A stretch of 61,883 bases of DNA from Rhizomucor pusillus (lineage: Eukaryota; Mucoromycota; Mucoromycetes; Mucorales; Lichtheimiaceae), in the NCBI GenBank assembly GCA_900175165.2, contig FWWN02000419.1:1-61883 (forward strand). The letters are read 5' to 3'. The translations under genes and the position numbers were made by a program. Shown one piece after another: positions 49,201 through 60,845 of this stretch. Positions within the stretch are counted from its first letter, which is position 1. Every line of letters starts with the position of its first letter. The notes beneath the pieces are model-generated. The model was given only the letters and a program-made list of their open reading frames with translations. It made no database searches and was not told the origin of the DNA.

Positions 49201-50614
49201 ATCAAGAACGTCACCCTGCGGACCCATGCCACCCTTGAGCGTGCCGTCGGGCAAGAGCTTCAATTTAGGAATTTCGCAAATGACATCTTGTTCCTTTTTG
49301 ATATATTCGCGCACTGAAGGTGCAATTTCACCGGCTTGCTCGATAACAATGAGACCGCGAGGTTTGGCGACAGACAAGTAAATTTCTTGCCGGGCTGGTG
49401 GATACGCAGGGTCTAGATTGATTGCGAAAGAATTTACGATGAGCTCGTGCTTCAATTGCCGGATTATTTATATACTTACCAATAACACTGAATGTTGCAC
49501 CTGCCTTGAGAACACCCATGATGGCGACAACAAGATCGACACCGCGGTAGGCATAGATCATGACGACATTTTCGCGCTTAATGCCATTATCCAAGAGGTA
49601 GTGCGCCACGAGGTTAGATGCATGGTGGATGTGCCGGTATGTGTATATCGCAGGCTGCTTGGCAGGATCGTCGAAAGATTCGACAATGCAAGTACGTTCA
49701 GGATGCTTCTCAGCGTTGGCAGCAAAAATATCTGGGATGGCTCCGCGCCAAAGTGACCAATGCAAATCAGCAGTGGGGTCGGGTAACGAAGATTGAGGAG
49801 ATTGATAATCTGAAAGCGGGATTTTACCCACCGCCATGTCAGGCGATTGGAAGGCTGCTTCGAGGATCATGGACATTTGCAACAAGAGATACTGGATACG
49901 GCGGGCAGAGAAGAGGATCTGGTTGTACACAACTCTGATGGAAATCGGTCGCAGAAAAGACGTGCGAAGGGATGTGGAAGTTGCAGGAGAGGTGATGAAG
50001 ATAGTCAGGTCTGTGTTGGCGGATGTGGCAGAGAGTTGGCTTGGGGAAGGAGTGTCAGTTTCGTCGTAGAAACGGACACGGAACAGTGGTCTCTTTGTGT
50101 CAGGATCGCTTCCCTTCTCCATAACCTCAACAAGTTGCTCAAACGGCACTTCTTGTTCCAGTGCTTCTGCCTCGACCTATATATGCTCTAATAAGCGCAA
50201 AACTATCCTGATTGCAAATCACTGCCGGTATAATCTTACCTCTTGCACCATCTTCAGCACTTTTTCGAACGTATCAAGTGGATTTACAGCAAGTCGTAAG
50301 ACAAGGGCATTGTTGGAGGGTGACGATGATCCGACTGCAAACTCCTCATCTCCGGTATATCGCTGCAACAAGATGGCAAATGCAGCAAGCAGGATGGAGA
50401 AGGGTGTCGGATGATTTCCTTTGGCATCTGTGATGCTTATGGAAAGCTGGAGAATGCTCAAGAGAGTCTTCTCTGACAGTTCGTAGCCTTCCACATCTTC
50501 AACGGTCTTGGGAGGCAGAGGGCGCGGATAGTCGGTAGGTACTAGTAAATCGGACAAATTCTGTAGACGCGCCTTCCATTGCTGAAGGCGGTCGCTAATG
50601 CTACTGGCGACCAT
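46207..50614 (-). CDS. LYS2: L-2-aminoadipate reductase (alpha-aminoadipate reductase)
   Basis: Three exons (50240-50614, 49480-50176, 46207-49412) give 1425 residues; the family is near 1400. It reduces alpha-aminoadipate to the semialdehyde in fungal lysine synthesis, using a phosphopantetheine arm added by Lys5. Domains in order: an N-terminal condensation-like region (about 1-230), an adenylation domain with GTLSFTSGSTGIPKGKAN (about 450) and RTDD-type GRADDQVKIRGFRIELGE, a carrier domain with DIGGHSLIATRL (about 940; the Ser carries the arm), and a C-terminal reductase with LTGVTGFLGAFILAKLL (about 1040) for NADPH. The ATG at 50614 (MVASSISDRLQQWKARL) is chosen. An in-frame ATG at 50695 would add 27 residues. 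Confidence 0.95.
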
Positions 50615-51667
50615 CGTAGGGAAACAAGGAAGAAAAGATGGAGAGACTTTCGACACAATCACTGCATTTTTAAGAGATGAAATGCTGCTTTGCATCCCCG
50701 ATCATGCCCCTTTTTTGGTAGTCTGTATGAGATGACAGTCACCTTGCTGATCGATTCCGCAAGCACAGTGCACAGACTTGAACTTTTGATGCAGATTATC
50801 TGAAATTACAGCCGTGGAAATTGAATTTGATCAGGGTCGTGGAAACTGGTTAGAATTTTGAATTTAGCTCAAGACAAGTTTCAAGTTGGGTCAATCAAGC
50901 AAAACCTGGTTCAGCCAGGAAATTGGGGTCAACGTTTTGTCTCCTCTCTTTGCTTGTACACGATATGCAAGGCATACCTCAGAAAACCGCTATCGTCCAG
51001 ATGTACGTAGACTAGGAAGGCCCAGCAGCTTTTTGCAAGGAGTGTAGACAACAGGAGGAAGAGAAAGACCTTGGCAAGCTTGAACCTGGCGAGGCACAAC
51101 ACCATCTGCAGCAAGGTTTTCCGTTGCCAACTCGAACTACAGCGACAGTGGCGAAGCGTTGCCACACTGCATCTGCATCTCGCACGTTCGCCGCAGTATG
51201 TTGTATAGTTGACAGCTGACGGCACTAGGATCCTGTTTTCTTATGAGCGAATTGTCGCGAAACAGAATGACACTTCAGAATGGAATGCAACGGTGTGCTT
51301 CATATTGAGGCTTCTCACTTGAGAATATGCTTTATTATTTTCTTTTTATAAAAAAAGGTGATCTAGCTCATTCGGCATCTCACCATCTCAAAGGACAGTC
51401 AAGCAACCTGAGAGCATAACCAACCAGCCCATGACTGTACCCTCTGTATACAGCCGCATGGTTGTAGTAACTCAGTGCCCAAGCCATAGTTGATAGAACC
51501 CAATGTATACTACCACAACTAAATCCCTGAGCAAAAGAGCTACTGGATCATGCTCCACGCCACTATAAGTGGGCTTCACACCCTCCACTGGCTGATTGAA
51601 GAAAAAGAGGAGGTTGTGGTCCGCACCTGGCGTAACTATTTATTCCCATGCTGCGCGTCCTCATCTG
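50615..51667. other. Region upstream of LYS2
   Basis: About 1 kb holding the LYS2 promoter. A minus-strand ORF at 50929-51225 starts at a GTG and lacks recognisable domains. No RNA gene or clear regulatory site is seen. Confidence 0.35.
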
Positions 51668-52094
51668 CTAGCCGTACTCAGAAGTGGGACAAAGTCCCTT
51701 TGGGAGTCGTCTGCAGCACGTCGTCTTGACCTTAGCCAGCACCGGCAAAAGATTGTTGTCGTTGTCTGCAGCGTGCGCGGCTTCCTCCAAGGCAGTAAGA
51801 CAGCTGACCACCTCGGTGTTGTAGAAAGATGGGCACTCCCCTCCCGGTGCTGCCGTCGCTTGCTTCAGATCATGGAAGCACTTCGCGTGAGAAAAGCGTT
51901 TGAAGTCCTTCATGTCCTGGATCGGGCAGCAGCATTGCTCCGAGGTGGTTTTTTCTGACGGTCGAGGTGGCGACAGATAGCAGGTCAGGACAAAGGTCAT
52001 ATCGGCTACGAAGTTGAACGTCAGAAATCGTACTGTACCTCGAGAGAGCAGCCAACATACCGGGATGTTTGAGAGAACAGAGCAATGCATTCAT
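51668..52094 (-). CDS. Hypothetical small cysteine-rich protein
   Basis: Two exons are possible: 52061-52094 (MNALLCSLKHP) and 51668-52005, joined by a 55-nt intron (GTATGT..TTCGTAG) that keeps frame, giving 123 residues. A start at the internal ATG (52000) would give 110 residues. The protein has 10 cysteines in the main part, including CCC and CC clusters (EQCCCPIQDMKDFKRFSHAK, then GGECPSFYNTEVVSCLTALE and TTCCRRLPKGLC). No convincing signal peptide is seen. An ORF on the opposite strand (51596-51958) overlaps, so the coding strand is uncertain. I do not recognise the family. Confidence 0.35.
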
Positions 52095-53111
52095 TACTTG
52101 ACGCCTTCCGGCTGTCTTTGAATGTTAATACGTGGATTACGTTCATAATCGAATCGTATTCCTGAAAGTTACGGTCAACATACGTCGTGGAAGATAACCA
52201 GAATAATGCCAATCTCGCTACTCCTGTGATTGACAGAAGATTATGAATGCCTCACCTACATCATGCTACGTGTGAATTATACATAAAGATTTAAAGGATG
52301 CTTTAGTTTCGTGGAAATGCTTAGGAGGCATTCAGAGAAAGCAACAAAAAACGAGCACCTATGTTCAGGGGAAAGATATGGGAACTCGTGTAAAATCACG
52401 TCTTAAGCCAAATACAAAACTATGATGCACAGTTTTGCCATACAGCTATTAACAATCTATACGGTGGAATATGATTGAACTACAAAGGTATCGATTCTGC
52501 TAACACTGCAGGATTTATCTAGTATTGTTCTGCAGGGCAAGCTATTTGATAACCATGTTACTTTATCCACACAGTTTGTTTTAGATCAAAAAACTCTAGT
52601 CTGTCAAGAAACATAGCCTCCTGCTATTACAGTGGGTCCCCGATAATTTCAAGGCCACGGTCGCAGGATTTTGCTTGAAATAGCGAGACTTGAAAGTTGA
52701 CGGGAGAAGTCTTACTAGGAATCTACTGCTAAGTACTGGAAACATCGCTTCATGCGAGCTTCTTATTCTACAGACTCGGATCAGCCATGGACTTCAGCGA
52801 ACCAAGCGCAACGAACGAAACTAAGCGTGAAGCGCTTGTAAAATAAAATTCCAAATACTCTCCAAGGTGTTACATCCACTCAACAATCCATCCTTGATTT
52901 ACCACAGTGGACATTATATTGTGATATGGTATTCATTGGCGCCAAGGCTTGCCAATTCTTAGCGGAGTCAATTTGGCACTTCAATGTCTGGTCAATAGAT
53001 GGAATCCTTACTAGTAAGGATGATAGGAGGAAAAATTTAGCTACGTGGTAATTAGTTCTATAGCAGTAAATAATGTAAGAATGAATGAAGCAAAGTGAGT
53101 GGATACAATGA
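52095..53111. other. Gene-poor region with a transposon-end-like motif
   Basis: About 1 kb of AT-rich sequence with no confident gene. The pogo-like motif at 52628-52655 is described separately. Confidence 0.35.
52628..52655. mobile_element. Possible pogo/Tigger-type transposon end
   Basis: TACAGTGGGTCCCCGATAAT then TTCAAGG: a TA dinucleotide followed by CAGTGGGTCCCCGATAA, which resembles the terminal inverted repeat and TA target duplication of pogo-like DNA transposons. A second related phrase (GAAATAGCGAGACTTGAAAG) lies about 25 nt on. No complementary end or transposase was found in the window, so it would be a fragment. Confidence 0.3.
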
Positions 53112-53912
53112 TTAGAATCTCTGTTGTCGCTGTGACATGTCATAATGGATATCTTCCAAGTCCTGATCAACTGAGGCAGCCAGCTTTGAGTACCGAGCTT
53201 TGCCAAGAGTCTTGTAAAAGTACGTCAAGACAATAGCAAAGTAAAACTGGAAGCAAAAGCACATATGAGTATCCGTCTCCGTCATACAATTGAAATAGAG
53301 AGCTTACATGAACGAGACGTAGAATTGCTAGCAAGGCAATGCTTACAAAGCCTTCCATCTGGAAGCTTTGATCGTGTTCTTGTTGTTTGACCGGGTCGTT
53401 GGCAAGTTCAGGGAGGGAGTGGTCCGTGTATACGAACCATCGCACCGCAAACAGAATTGTTGTAACGAGACTGATTAAACAGTCAACCCAGTAGAACATG
53501 GTATACCATCGTACAATCCGGATGTTTTCCTATAATTCACATGAGACAAATGGAATTATCCCTCCAGTTGATAAACATCATGCATACCTTGCATATGCCA
53601 TACAAGCCTTGAGCAAAAGCAGCAACAGCCAACAATGAATAGATATACAAGGCAAAGGCGACAGGATCGCTCAAGTCAAACGATATGACTCCATAAAATC
53701 CCGAAAGTTTGTTTAGCTAATCGAAAAGTAAATTTACGTTCAATTGCACCGAGATTCCTTCATGCTTACAATGCCAATAATCGTAATGACAACGACGCCT
53801 GCGTCAGCTCTCGGTCAGCTCTTTACTGCTCATGTTCGAGAATGTTTCGGTTCAGCTAATTACCAGTCTCGATAGGAACTACGCCGCAGCAAGTTCGTGA
53901 TTTAGAAAACAT
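53112..53912 (-). CDS. KEI1: Inositol phosphorylceramide synthase regulatory subunit Kei1
   Basis: Kei1 is an essential Golgi membrane partner of the IPC synthase Aur1, a fungus-specific sphingolipid enzyme. Five exons can be read from ATG 53912: FSKSRTCCGVVPIETG (the conserved CCG.VP..TG start), GVVVITIIGI, LNKLSGFYGVISFDLSDPVA then FALYIYSLLAVAAFAQGLYG, ENIRIVRWYTMFYWVDCLIS and EGFVSIALLAILRLVH, and finally FYFAIVLTYFYKTLGKARYS. These form four transmembrane segments with the family motif order. The C-terminal tail (DLEDIHYDMSQRQQRF) is short. The family match is strong, and exon edges follow GT-AG signals. This gene would be hard to find from ORF length alone. Confidence 0.88.
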
Positions 53913-54335
53913 GAGGTAGACAAGTTACAGATAATACACAACAAAGAAACGGCAAAGTACAGAATGAAAGAAAAGGTGTTTCGTCACGAGCGAGGTCAAA
54001 CTGTTACCGGGCGGAGAGTGTATAATTGGTCCGGTTCTGCAATTCATCCGAAAGCAAAAGTCAGTTTGGGCGGGCCAGGGGTGTCATTGAGACAATAAGA
54101 CGGAAAGCGAAGGGAACGGCAAGAAAACGGGCAGTTGCAGATTAGAAGGCATAAAGCGAAATTCAGTTTTATTTTCTCAGCATATACACAATTGCTGATG
54201 GTTTGTCACTACAGGTTACTCTGGTTTACATAATAATGATTGCTACGTCATGATAAATATCCCATTGAGTTTGGCGTCAATAAACAGTGAAAAAGAGAGT
54301 GTGAGTGGGAAATATAGTATATATACAGATTGACG
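53913..54335. other. Intergenic region between the zinc-finger gene 3' end and KEI1
   Basis: About 420 bp containing the KEI1 promoter and the 3' flank of the zinc-finger gene. No specific element is recognised. Confidence 0.35.
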
Positions 54336-54810
54336 TTAGATCGCATGGGATCTGGCGGTTCGATGAAATGATTCTTGTACAGGCATGACGTTTTGACGGA
54401 AGGCATTCACTTGCTGCGCAATGTTTGGTGAATTGAATAGGGGTTTGTTTACAACAGACCCCGCGTGGAATCGGCCAAACCCTTCGATGGCCTCATATTC
54501 GTCATTGGTAATATCCGCCACGGTCTCCTCGGGAGAAGGTGGTTGCTGATGCAACAAAACACTCAGCTGATGGATGGGTACCTGCAGATCACTCTGCGAT
54601 AATCTGCGCTTGCTGTTGTTCACGTATTCGTTGCCGGCAGTGCTGCTGCTGCTTGGAGAAGCTGGAGCTGGCGGGTAAAAAGCAGGATAGTAATCGGGTG
54701 GAGGAGGTGTGAATTGTAAAGGTGGTAGCTGACGGGTTTGCACCATCGACGATCGTCTGCGCGCGGCGGTCGTTGGGGGAGGTACTTCTTGAGGAGAAAG
54801 AGCACGTCTT

Positions 54811-54842
<32 letters not shown>

Positions 54843-55170
54843 TTGTTGTTGTTGCTGTTGCTGCTGCTGACGCTGCTTTTGTTGCTGACGTTCGTGTGTG
54901 TGGGTATGTTGCATCATATTATCGAAGCGACTGAACATGCGCTCGCATCCTGGTACAATACACTTGAACGGTTTCTGCAGAGTATCCATCAGTACTCTGT
55001 TGCTTGATTCGCTACAAACTGTCAAGAGCAAAACCTACCTCGCCAGTGTGCTTTCGTGCGTGCCTGGCCAGATGCTCGCTTCGGGTAAAGACCATATTGC
55101 AATCACCAAAGCCGGTGCAGCGAAACAGCTTTGGTTCTGAACGGCGTCCACCTTTCTTCTTGGCAGGCAT
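54336..55170 (-). CDS. Two-finger C2H2 transcription factor with polyglutamine
   Basis: Two exons (55039-55170, 54336-54974) give 256 residues. Exon 1 ([18 protein letters not shown]) holds the first C2H2 finger: [21 protein letters not shown] (C-x5-C-x12-H-x3-H). The intron lies exactly in the HTGE/KPF linker. Finger two is [20 protein letters not shown] (C-x4-C-x12-H-x3-H). The RSEHLARH and RFDNMMQH helices resemble those of fungal stress/nutrient regulators of the Usv1/Com2/Rsv1 type, which bind CCCCT-like sites (inference). After the fingers come about 20 consecutive Gln, a Pro/Ser-rich region and a C-terminal tail without known domains. It should be nuclear. Confidence 0.85.
54811..54870 (-). 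repeat. CAG/CAA trinucleotide repeat encoding polyglutamine
   Basis: About 60 nt of near-perfect CAG repeats (CTG on the plus strand) with a CAA interruption block encode about 20 Gln in the zinc-finger protein. Such repeats are prone to length change between strains. Confidence 0.85.
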
Positions 55171-55916
55171 GATGATGGTAGGAATGGAAGAAAGAGATAG
55201 AAAAAAAATGGGATCAGCCTGGACCTGATGGCCTTTTCTCTCTTTGGCCTTGTCGGAAGAGGAAAAACAGATGCATGAGTTGTCTCAGTTTCAGGCGCTC
55301 GACCCATGTCCAGGCCCACCCCTCTTGCGAAAAGTCTCCCAAGAAAAAAGTAGCGACAGGCCAAATTTTTTGTCCCAGGCACAATCCGTCCCTTATCGAT
55401 CATCAACAATAGATAAGAGACTATCTGTATCCATAGCAATCAGTATCCACTTTATTCACCTAAAAGGGAACAAGTATTGTGTGCCTTCTCTCCCCTCCCA
55501 CTGTCATGGTGAACTCATGTTGCCCGCTAAAATTGGAGTCACTTTGCTAGTCTAACAAAAGGAACTCTGTCCCACATGCTCGAATTTTAGCAGCAACGGT
55601 ATCTGGCGGCTAAATAAACAACCCAAGTCGGCGAGAACGCACGGACCGCACAGCTGTGGCGGGAATAACAGCATGGATAACCAAATCAGGACATTTGGCC
55701 GAGGCTGCGATTCTTGACTGATAAGTATATGTATTTCCGACGTTTATAACAATAATAGATACAAAGTCCACTATTTACAGCAAAAATTCTTGGTCACCAT
55801 TTTGGGTTTTGTTTTCGGTAGCAAGGCAAAGGCAGGGGAGGGAAATATGAGTATATAACGAGTCATTTTACGTATGGTTGGGGGGAACTGTAGTGAGGAT
55901 ATTTTGGAGATTTTAA
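55171..55916. other. Intergenic region between kinesin-4 3' end and the zinc-finger gene
   Basis: About 750 bp with the zinc-finger gene promoter. A plus ORF at 55244-55555 has no recognisable domain. Nothing else is seen. Confidence 0.35.
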
Positions 55917-58900
55917 TTACAAAGGTACGGGAGTCGATGCCCGTTTGGCCTGGGAAGCTTTGGTGTGGATGGTAGCCAGACGGTCAAACACGTTGTGACC
56001 ATTCGGCGTGGGAGATCGCACCGTAGGTGAGTCTGGCACAACAAACTGTTGCTGCAGAGGAGACGGCTGGTGCTGCTGTTGTTGCTGCAAGCTTAATTCA
56101 CGCAGGGAGAAACGCCGCTGCTGCTTATTGCTGAGAATCAACGGTGATGGACGCTGTTGCTGCTGCAGGGAGCGAGCTCTTCGACGGTTGAGTATGGTGG
56201 GTGCAGCTTGAGGAATCTGGATTGGCTTTTGGTGAGGCGGTGAACTATCATGCGAAGACCATGACATGTTGTCTGATTGGATAGAAGACCGGCGACGGAG
56301 ATCACTGCTACGAATTGATGAAGTGGATGATTCTGTATCGCGTGTGAAAGGTTTCAGCACTGGCGAAGGTGCTTGGCGAACCATTGGCGATAAAAGTCCC
56401 GTCTGGATCAGGTGCTGCAGAAATTGGTCGGGAGAAGACATGGAGTTTCGGCGGTTGGCAGCAGCTGCCAAACTTGGAGAGGAAGGCGGTTTCTCAATCA
56501 AAGATTGAGGACGCATCGGCGGCAGAATTGGACTACCGCTCGCGTTCTTTGGCGTGCAAGGAACAGGTGATCCCGATCGCTCGCTGCCAGTTCGAGTCAT
56601 GCCCTGGGAATAGATCTTGTCAAAAATAGTGCCGAATTGCTGGTACTGCTCTTCCACGCGAAGATCAATGGCAGAATCGTTGTCATCTGATACACAAATT
56701 GTGGAAAGTGAGGAACGGCGTGAGCCTTGCTCTAATCGCTTGATCTTCTTTTCACTCTCTATGGCGCTCCGCACAGCTTTGTCTCGCATGACAGTCAGGG
56801 TTCTTTGGAGGTCTTGCATTGATTTTTCAAGATGCATAATCTGCGTTTCACGCTGGTATTCTTCCATCTTGAGCGATGCAACGTCGTTGATGAGAGCCTC
56901 CATAATTTTTTCTGCTTCATCAAGGGTGACGGACTGGATAAGCTTGAGTGCCATTTCGTGAGCAGCCTCGGGGTCCGCGTTCGGTGGCAGAGTGTATTTT
57001 TCTTCGAGAGCGTCCATATCGAGCCATTCATCACCAAGATCCTTTTCAGTGTAGCCCATAACTTCGTCTGCAAAGGTGACGCGTTTAGCTGGCTTTTGCT
57101 GCTGCTGTTGTTGCTGGAGATCCATATCGACATATTCATCTTCCTCCTCTTCTTGCATGATTTCGTGAGCTGCATCGTTTTGAAGTGCACGGATGCGCTC
57201 GTTGAGGTAAGCCAGTTCAGCGGCAATGGCTTCGTATCGCTCCTCATCGAGGTATCGCTCGGCTGCACTGGCGTAGTAGCTTCGTTCTCGTTCCCTGAGT
57301 ATCTCTTCTTGCTTTTGACTCAACTCTTCACGTTTAGCCATAAGCTGCTCCATTTCTATGACAGCTTGCTTGCCAACGATAAATTGAGTTAGAGCGCGGT
57401 CCAGCAGCATCTTCTTCTTTGCAGCACGTTCTTGAATAGATGCTTTGGATGCTTTCTTGCCCGAACGGCGCTTGTGAGCTGACGAAAGCCTGGCGTTGGA
57501 TGATGCAACCAAGGCGGATCCAATCTGGAGAAGATCAGCGCACTTGCTAACCTGGCGTTCATCCAAAACGCCTCCCTCACGCACAGCTTTCTTGACAATG
57601 TGGATGAGCTTCTTAAGCTTATCGTTTGTAAGCACAACTTCGTCGGTGCGCTTCTGCAACATGAGCTGAACTTGCTTGTTCTCCCGCTCCAGACGTCGGC
57701 GGCGCTCGGCATCCCGCAACTGCTTGTTACGCAGCTGCTGGATTTCACGCTGGTGTGCGTGCATTTGCTCCTTGGAGCGTTCCTTTTCTTCTTTGGAACG
57801 CTTAATCAATCGCCGTCTTTCCAGTTTCAGACTTTCGACGCTGACGCGCAAGGAGCGAATGATGCTTTCGTTGTGGTTTCTGGAAGCTTGACTCGAGCTT
57901 GTTGTCTGAGCGTACTTGCGTTGCCATTCAGAGAGCTGAACCATAAGACTCTTAATCTTCATTTCGTATGCATGCTTGACTTCCAAGAGCTGTTGCCGCT
58001 CCTTCTGAGCCATTGCATCGTTGCGAGAGAAACTGTTGCGCCGCATAACTCGGTCTCGATCACGCTTTAGGGAAAGAATTTCCTGTTTCAACGAGTATAG
58101 CTTGTGCTCGAAGCGTTTGTGAAGCTCAACGTAGTCGTGCTCGCATTTTTCAAGCTGGTTGACAAGTTCTTCCTTGACGCGGATATCTGCTTGAACTTGC
58201 TGAATAATGCGGGACAAGTGCGGATTTTCTTGACACATGGCAGCAATCTCGGATTCGTCAGCGGTGCTGCTGAGGCCACCGGATGATTGACGTGAATGGC
58301 CACCGCCGGTATTCATGTCGCTGTCATTGTCAAGATGCCAGTCAGGCGGAGGAGACTTTTGTAATCGTGTTAGCAAATCTTACGGTGGCTTTAAGATAAC
58401 ATCGATGTACTTACCGTGCTTTCGATATCATCAAGCATTTCATGTTCGAGGTCGGTAAACAAGAATTCATTGTCTTTGGATTGCAGAGCCGCAAATAGAT
58501 CAGCCTCATCCATTAGGTCATATTCCTGGTTCTAAGTGAGAATGCAAATTTAGTGAGTTCAATAAACACAAATACTTATGCAGCCAATGTTTTACACACC
58601 TTGTGATGATGATGTTGATCTGCTGCGTCGTGTTCTCTAGGCTTTACAGCCTCCAGTACTTGCATACCGCGCTCGATTTCGGCGCGAGCTCTCGAAATAG
58701 AATCGCGGACTTCGTTGCGGATATCATCAGACTCCGGATACTTTATCGATCCCATAGCATCTTGCAGCCATTGCTCGATATCAACAGAAGAATCGTCGGT
58801 CGTGCTGGCACGAATTGGCTGCGGCGGAGGCGGAAGGTTTTTGCGGGACTTGGGAGTTTTCGATGATCGACTGCTCTTGAACGTGACATGGTTGCCGCGT

Positions 58901-60845
58901 GTAGTAACGCTGTTGCCCGGTCCACGTACTCTTCGTCGACGAGGCGTTGCAGAATTAGATGGTTTGGCGGATGCAGCAGGGGAAAGATTCGACTGCATCG
59001 AGAGCGCATGCATTACAGGTGCACGTGTAGCTTCCATAAACGCTAGTCGCTCCTGCGTATCTGCAAGCTCGTTGCGCAGATCTTTGATTGTTTTCTGATA
59101 CTGCTCAATGATAGGCAAAGAGTTGAGCTTGCTGCTGCTGTTATTGCGGCTGCTTTCATCTGCATGCATCAGCTCTTCAAGGAGACGAGGCAGTTCTTGT
59201 CCTGACGAAGTGAGCTCCCGTTCCAGAAGCAGTGTATCGCGCTCGGCTGTTACTTGACAAAGTTCATCAGATGCAACTTGCACTCGGTCGCGCAACTTAT
59301 TAACTTCTTGACGAAGAGCTTCTATTTCGTTGTTCTTCTTCAATGAGTCGCCACTACTGACAACTCCAGCTGTGGCACGCAGTGTATTGAGTTCCATCTT
59401 GAGTTTCGCAACTTGAGCTCGCAATTGATTAACTTCGACAGAGGAACCAGCAAATTCTTGGTTGACGGAAACTTTGTTTTTGATATTGCGCGCGCGGTTT
59501 GCGTACTTGAGTGTGCTCAGCGTTTCCACAAAGTTGGAGTCTGAAGGCGATATACATGCCATCATAAGAGTCTGTGAATTGCCACCGAGGGAATCTTGCA
59601 GCAGACGAGTAAGCTTCGAATCTCGGTAAGGAATATGTGTAGAGCGGCGTGACTCGTCACCGAGGGCGCTGATTACATTTCCTAGCGCAAGCAAGCCCGA
59701 GTTGATAGCGATACCTTCACGGGCACGGTCGCCTTGAGCTTTCGTGCGTTTCAGCTAGACAAGCAAATTTTCTAGATTAGAGAGGTTTTAAGAGCTAAAG
59801 TGGCTACTATCTTACTCTTTCGGAACCAGCAAGATCTACAAAATGGAACTTGCTGACTACTGTTTTTTCGCTGCCGTTGTCTTCGTCAGGAAGGCGCTGC
59901 TTCAGTATGACGGAAAAGATAGCGTGTGATCGTGAAGATACTGCGTTCATATCCGTTGACCCTGTGGCTCGGCAAAGGGAGCCTTTTGCTAGGTAGTTGA
60001 TGAGATCGTGCGGATTCTGACACGGCTCTTCTCGTACGCCGCTCCAGTATATATTTCCGTGGATGTCTTCTCGTATTGAAATATCGCACGAGCTGCCGCT
60101 AGAATATGTCCGTCGTCGCTGGTGAGAGAAATCCTGTACATTTAAGAGGTCGACTAGGTCCTCATTGTAGAGTTCAAGGAAGGATACAAAAACATTATAG
60201 TCAAAGTTATCTATGGATTCTTTCTTTTGCTCTAGACGAGTGTACAGGTCGGAGATGAACCGTGGTACGATTCCTGTAGATCAAAGCGTGAGTAGGACAT
60301 GCTCTCGTTAAGGTTCTGCAGAGCATCTAACCTTGATTCTCTTCGGATTCCAGATTTCCGTCGATGGCTGTGCCCATGCTGTACGTTTTTCCGGAGCCCG
60401 TTTGTCTAGGAATAAACTTTAGCATGCATGTCTTCATTGAAAACAGAGCTAAAATTTTCTGTTTACCCGTAGGCTAGTATGGTAGCATTGAAACTACAAA
60501 GGATAGGGTCAGGTCAAATTTATTGTTTACGCTGTATGGAACAATAAAGGGATGTCCTACCCTTCCACGTATTTTTCCACAAGGGGAGAGACACATGCGT
60601 TGTAGATATCACGTTGTTGAGCTCGTGGGTCGAAAACGTAATCGTACGTAAAGGAATAGTCCTTGCCGATGAGGATCTGTGGTTGATCGGGTATAAATGA
60701 TACACATTCTGTGCAATTACTCAGTTGTTCTTTTTGGGTTAGAGGGCGAACACGAAGGGCTACCCTGTAATATATTTATGGTAATGTAAAGATGTATCAC
60801 AGCAGGTTATCCGTGCACTTGTTACCTGACAGCAGTGGCAGCCAT
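55917..60845 (-). CDS. Kinesin-4 family motor protein (KIF4/chromokinesin-like)
   Basis: A plus-end-directed microtubule motor encoded by about ten exons from ATG 60845 (MAATAV, intron, [15 protein letters not shown]) to 55919. The motor domain shows [20 protein letters not shown], the P-loop [27 protein letters not shown] (switch I), [17 protein letters not shown] (switch II) and [20 protein letters not shown] then [11 protein letters not shown]. These have the N-terminal order and the YRDSKLT phrase of kinesin-4. Long coiled coils follow (for example [20 protein letters not shown]), with an acidic [13 protein letters not shown] region. The C-terminal 250 residues are Ser/Pro/Gln-rich and probably disordered. 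No Cys-rich or zinc-like tail of animal KIF4 is evident. Roles expected are microtubule length control or spindle midzone function. Confidence 0.93.
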
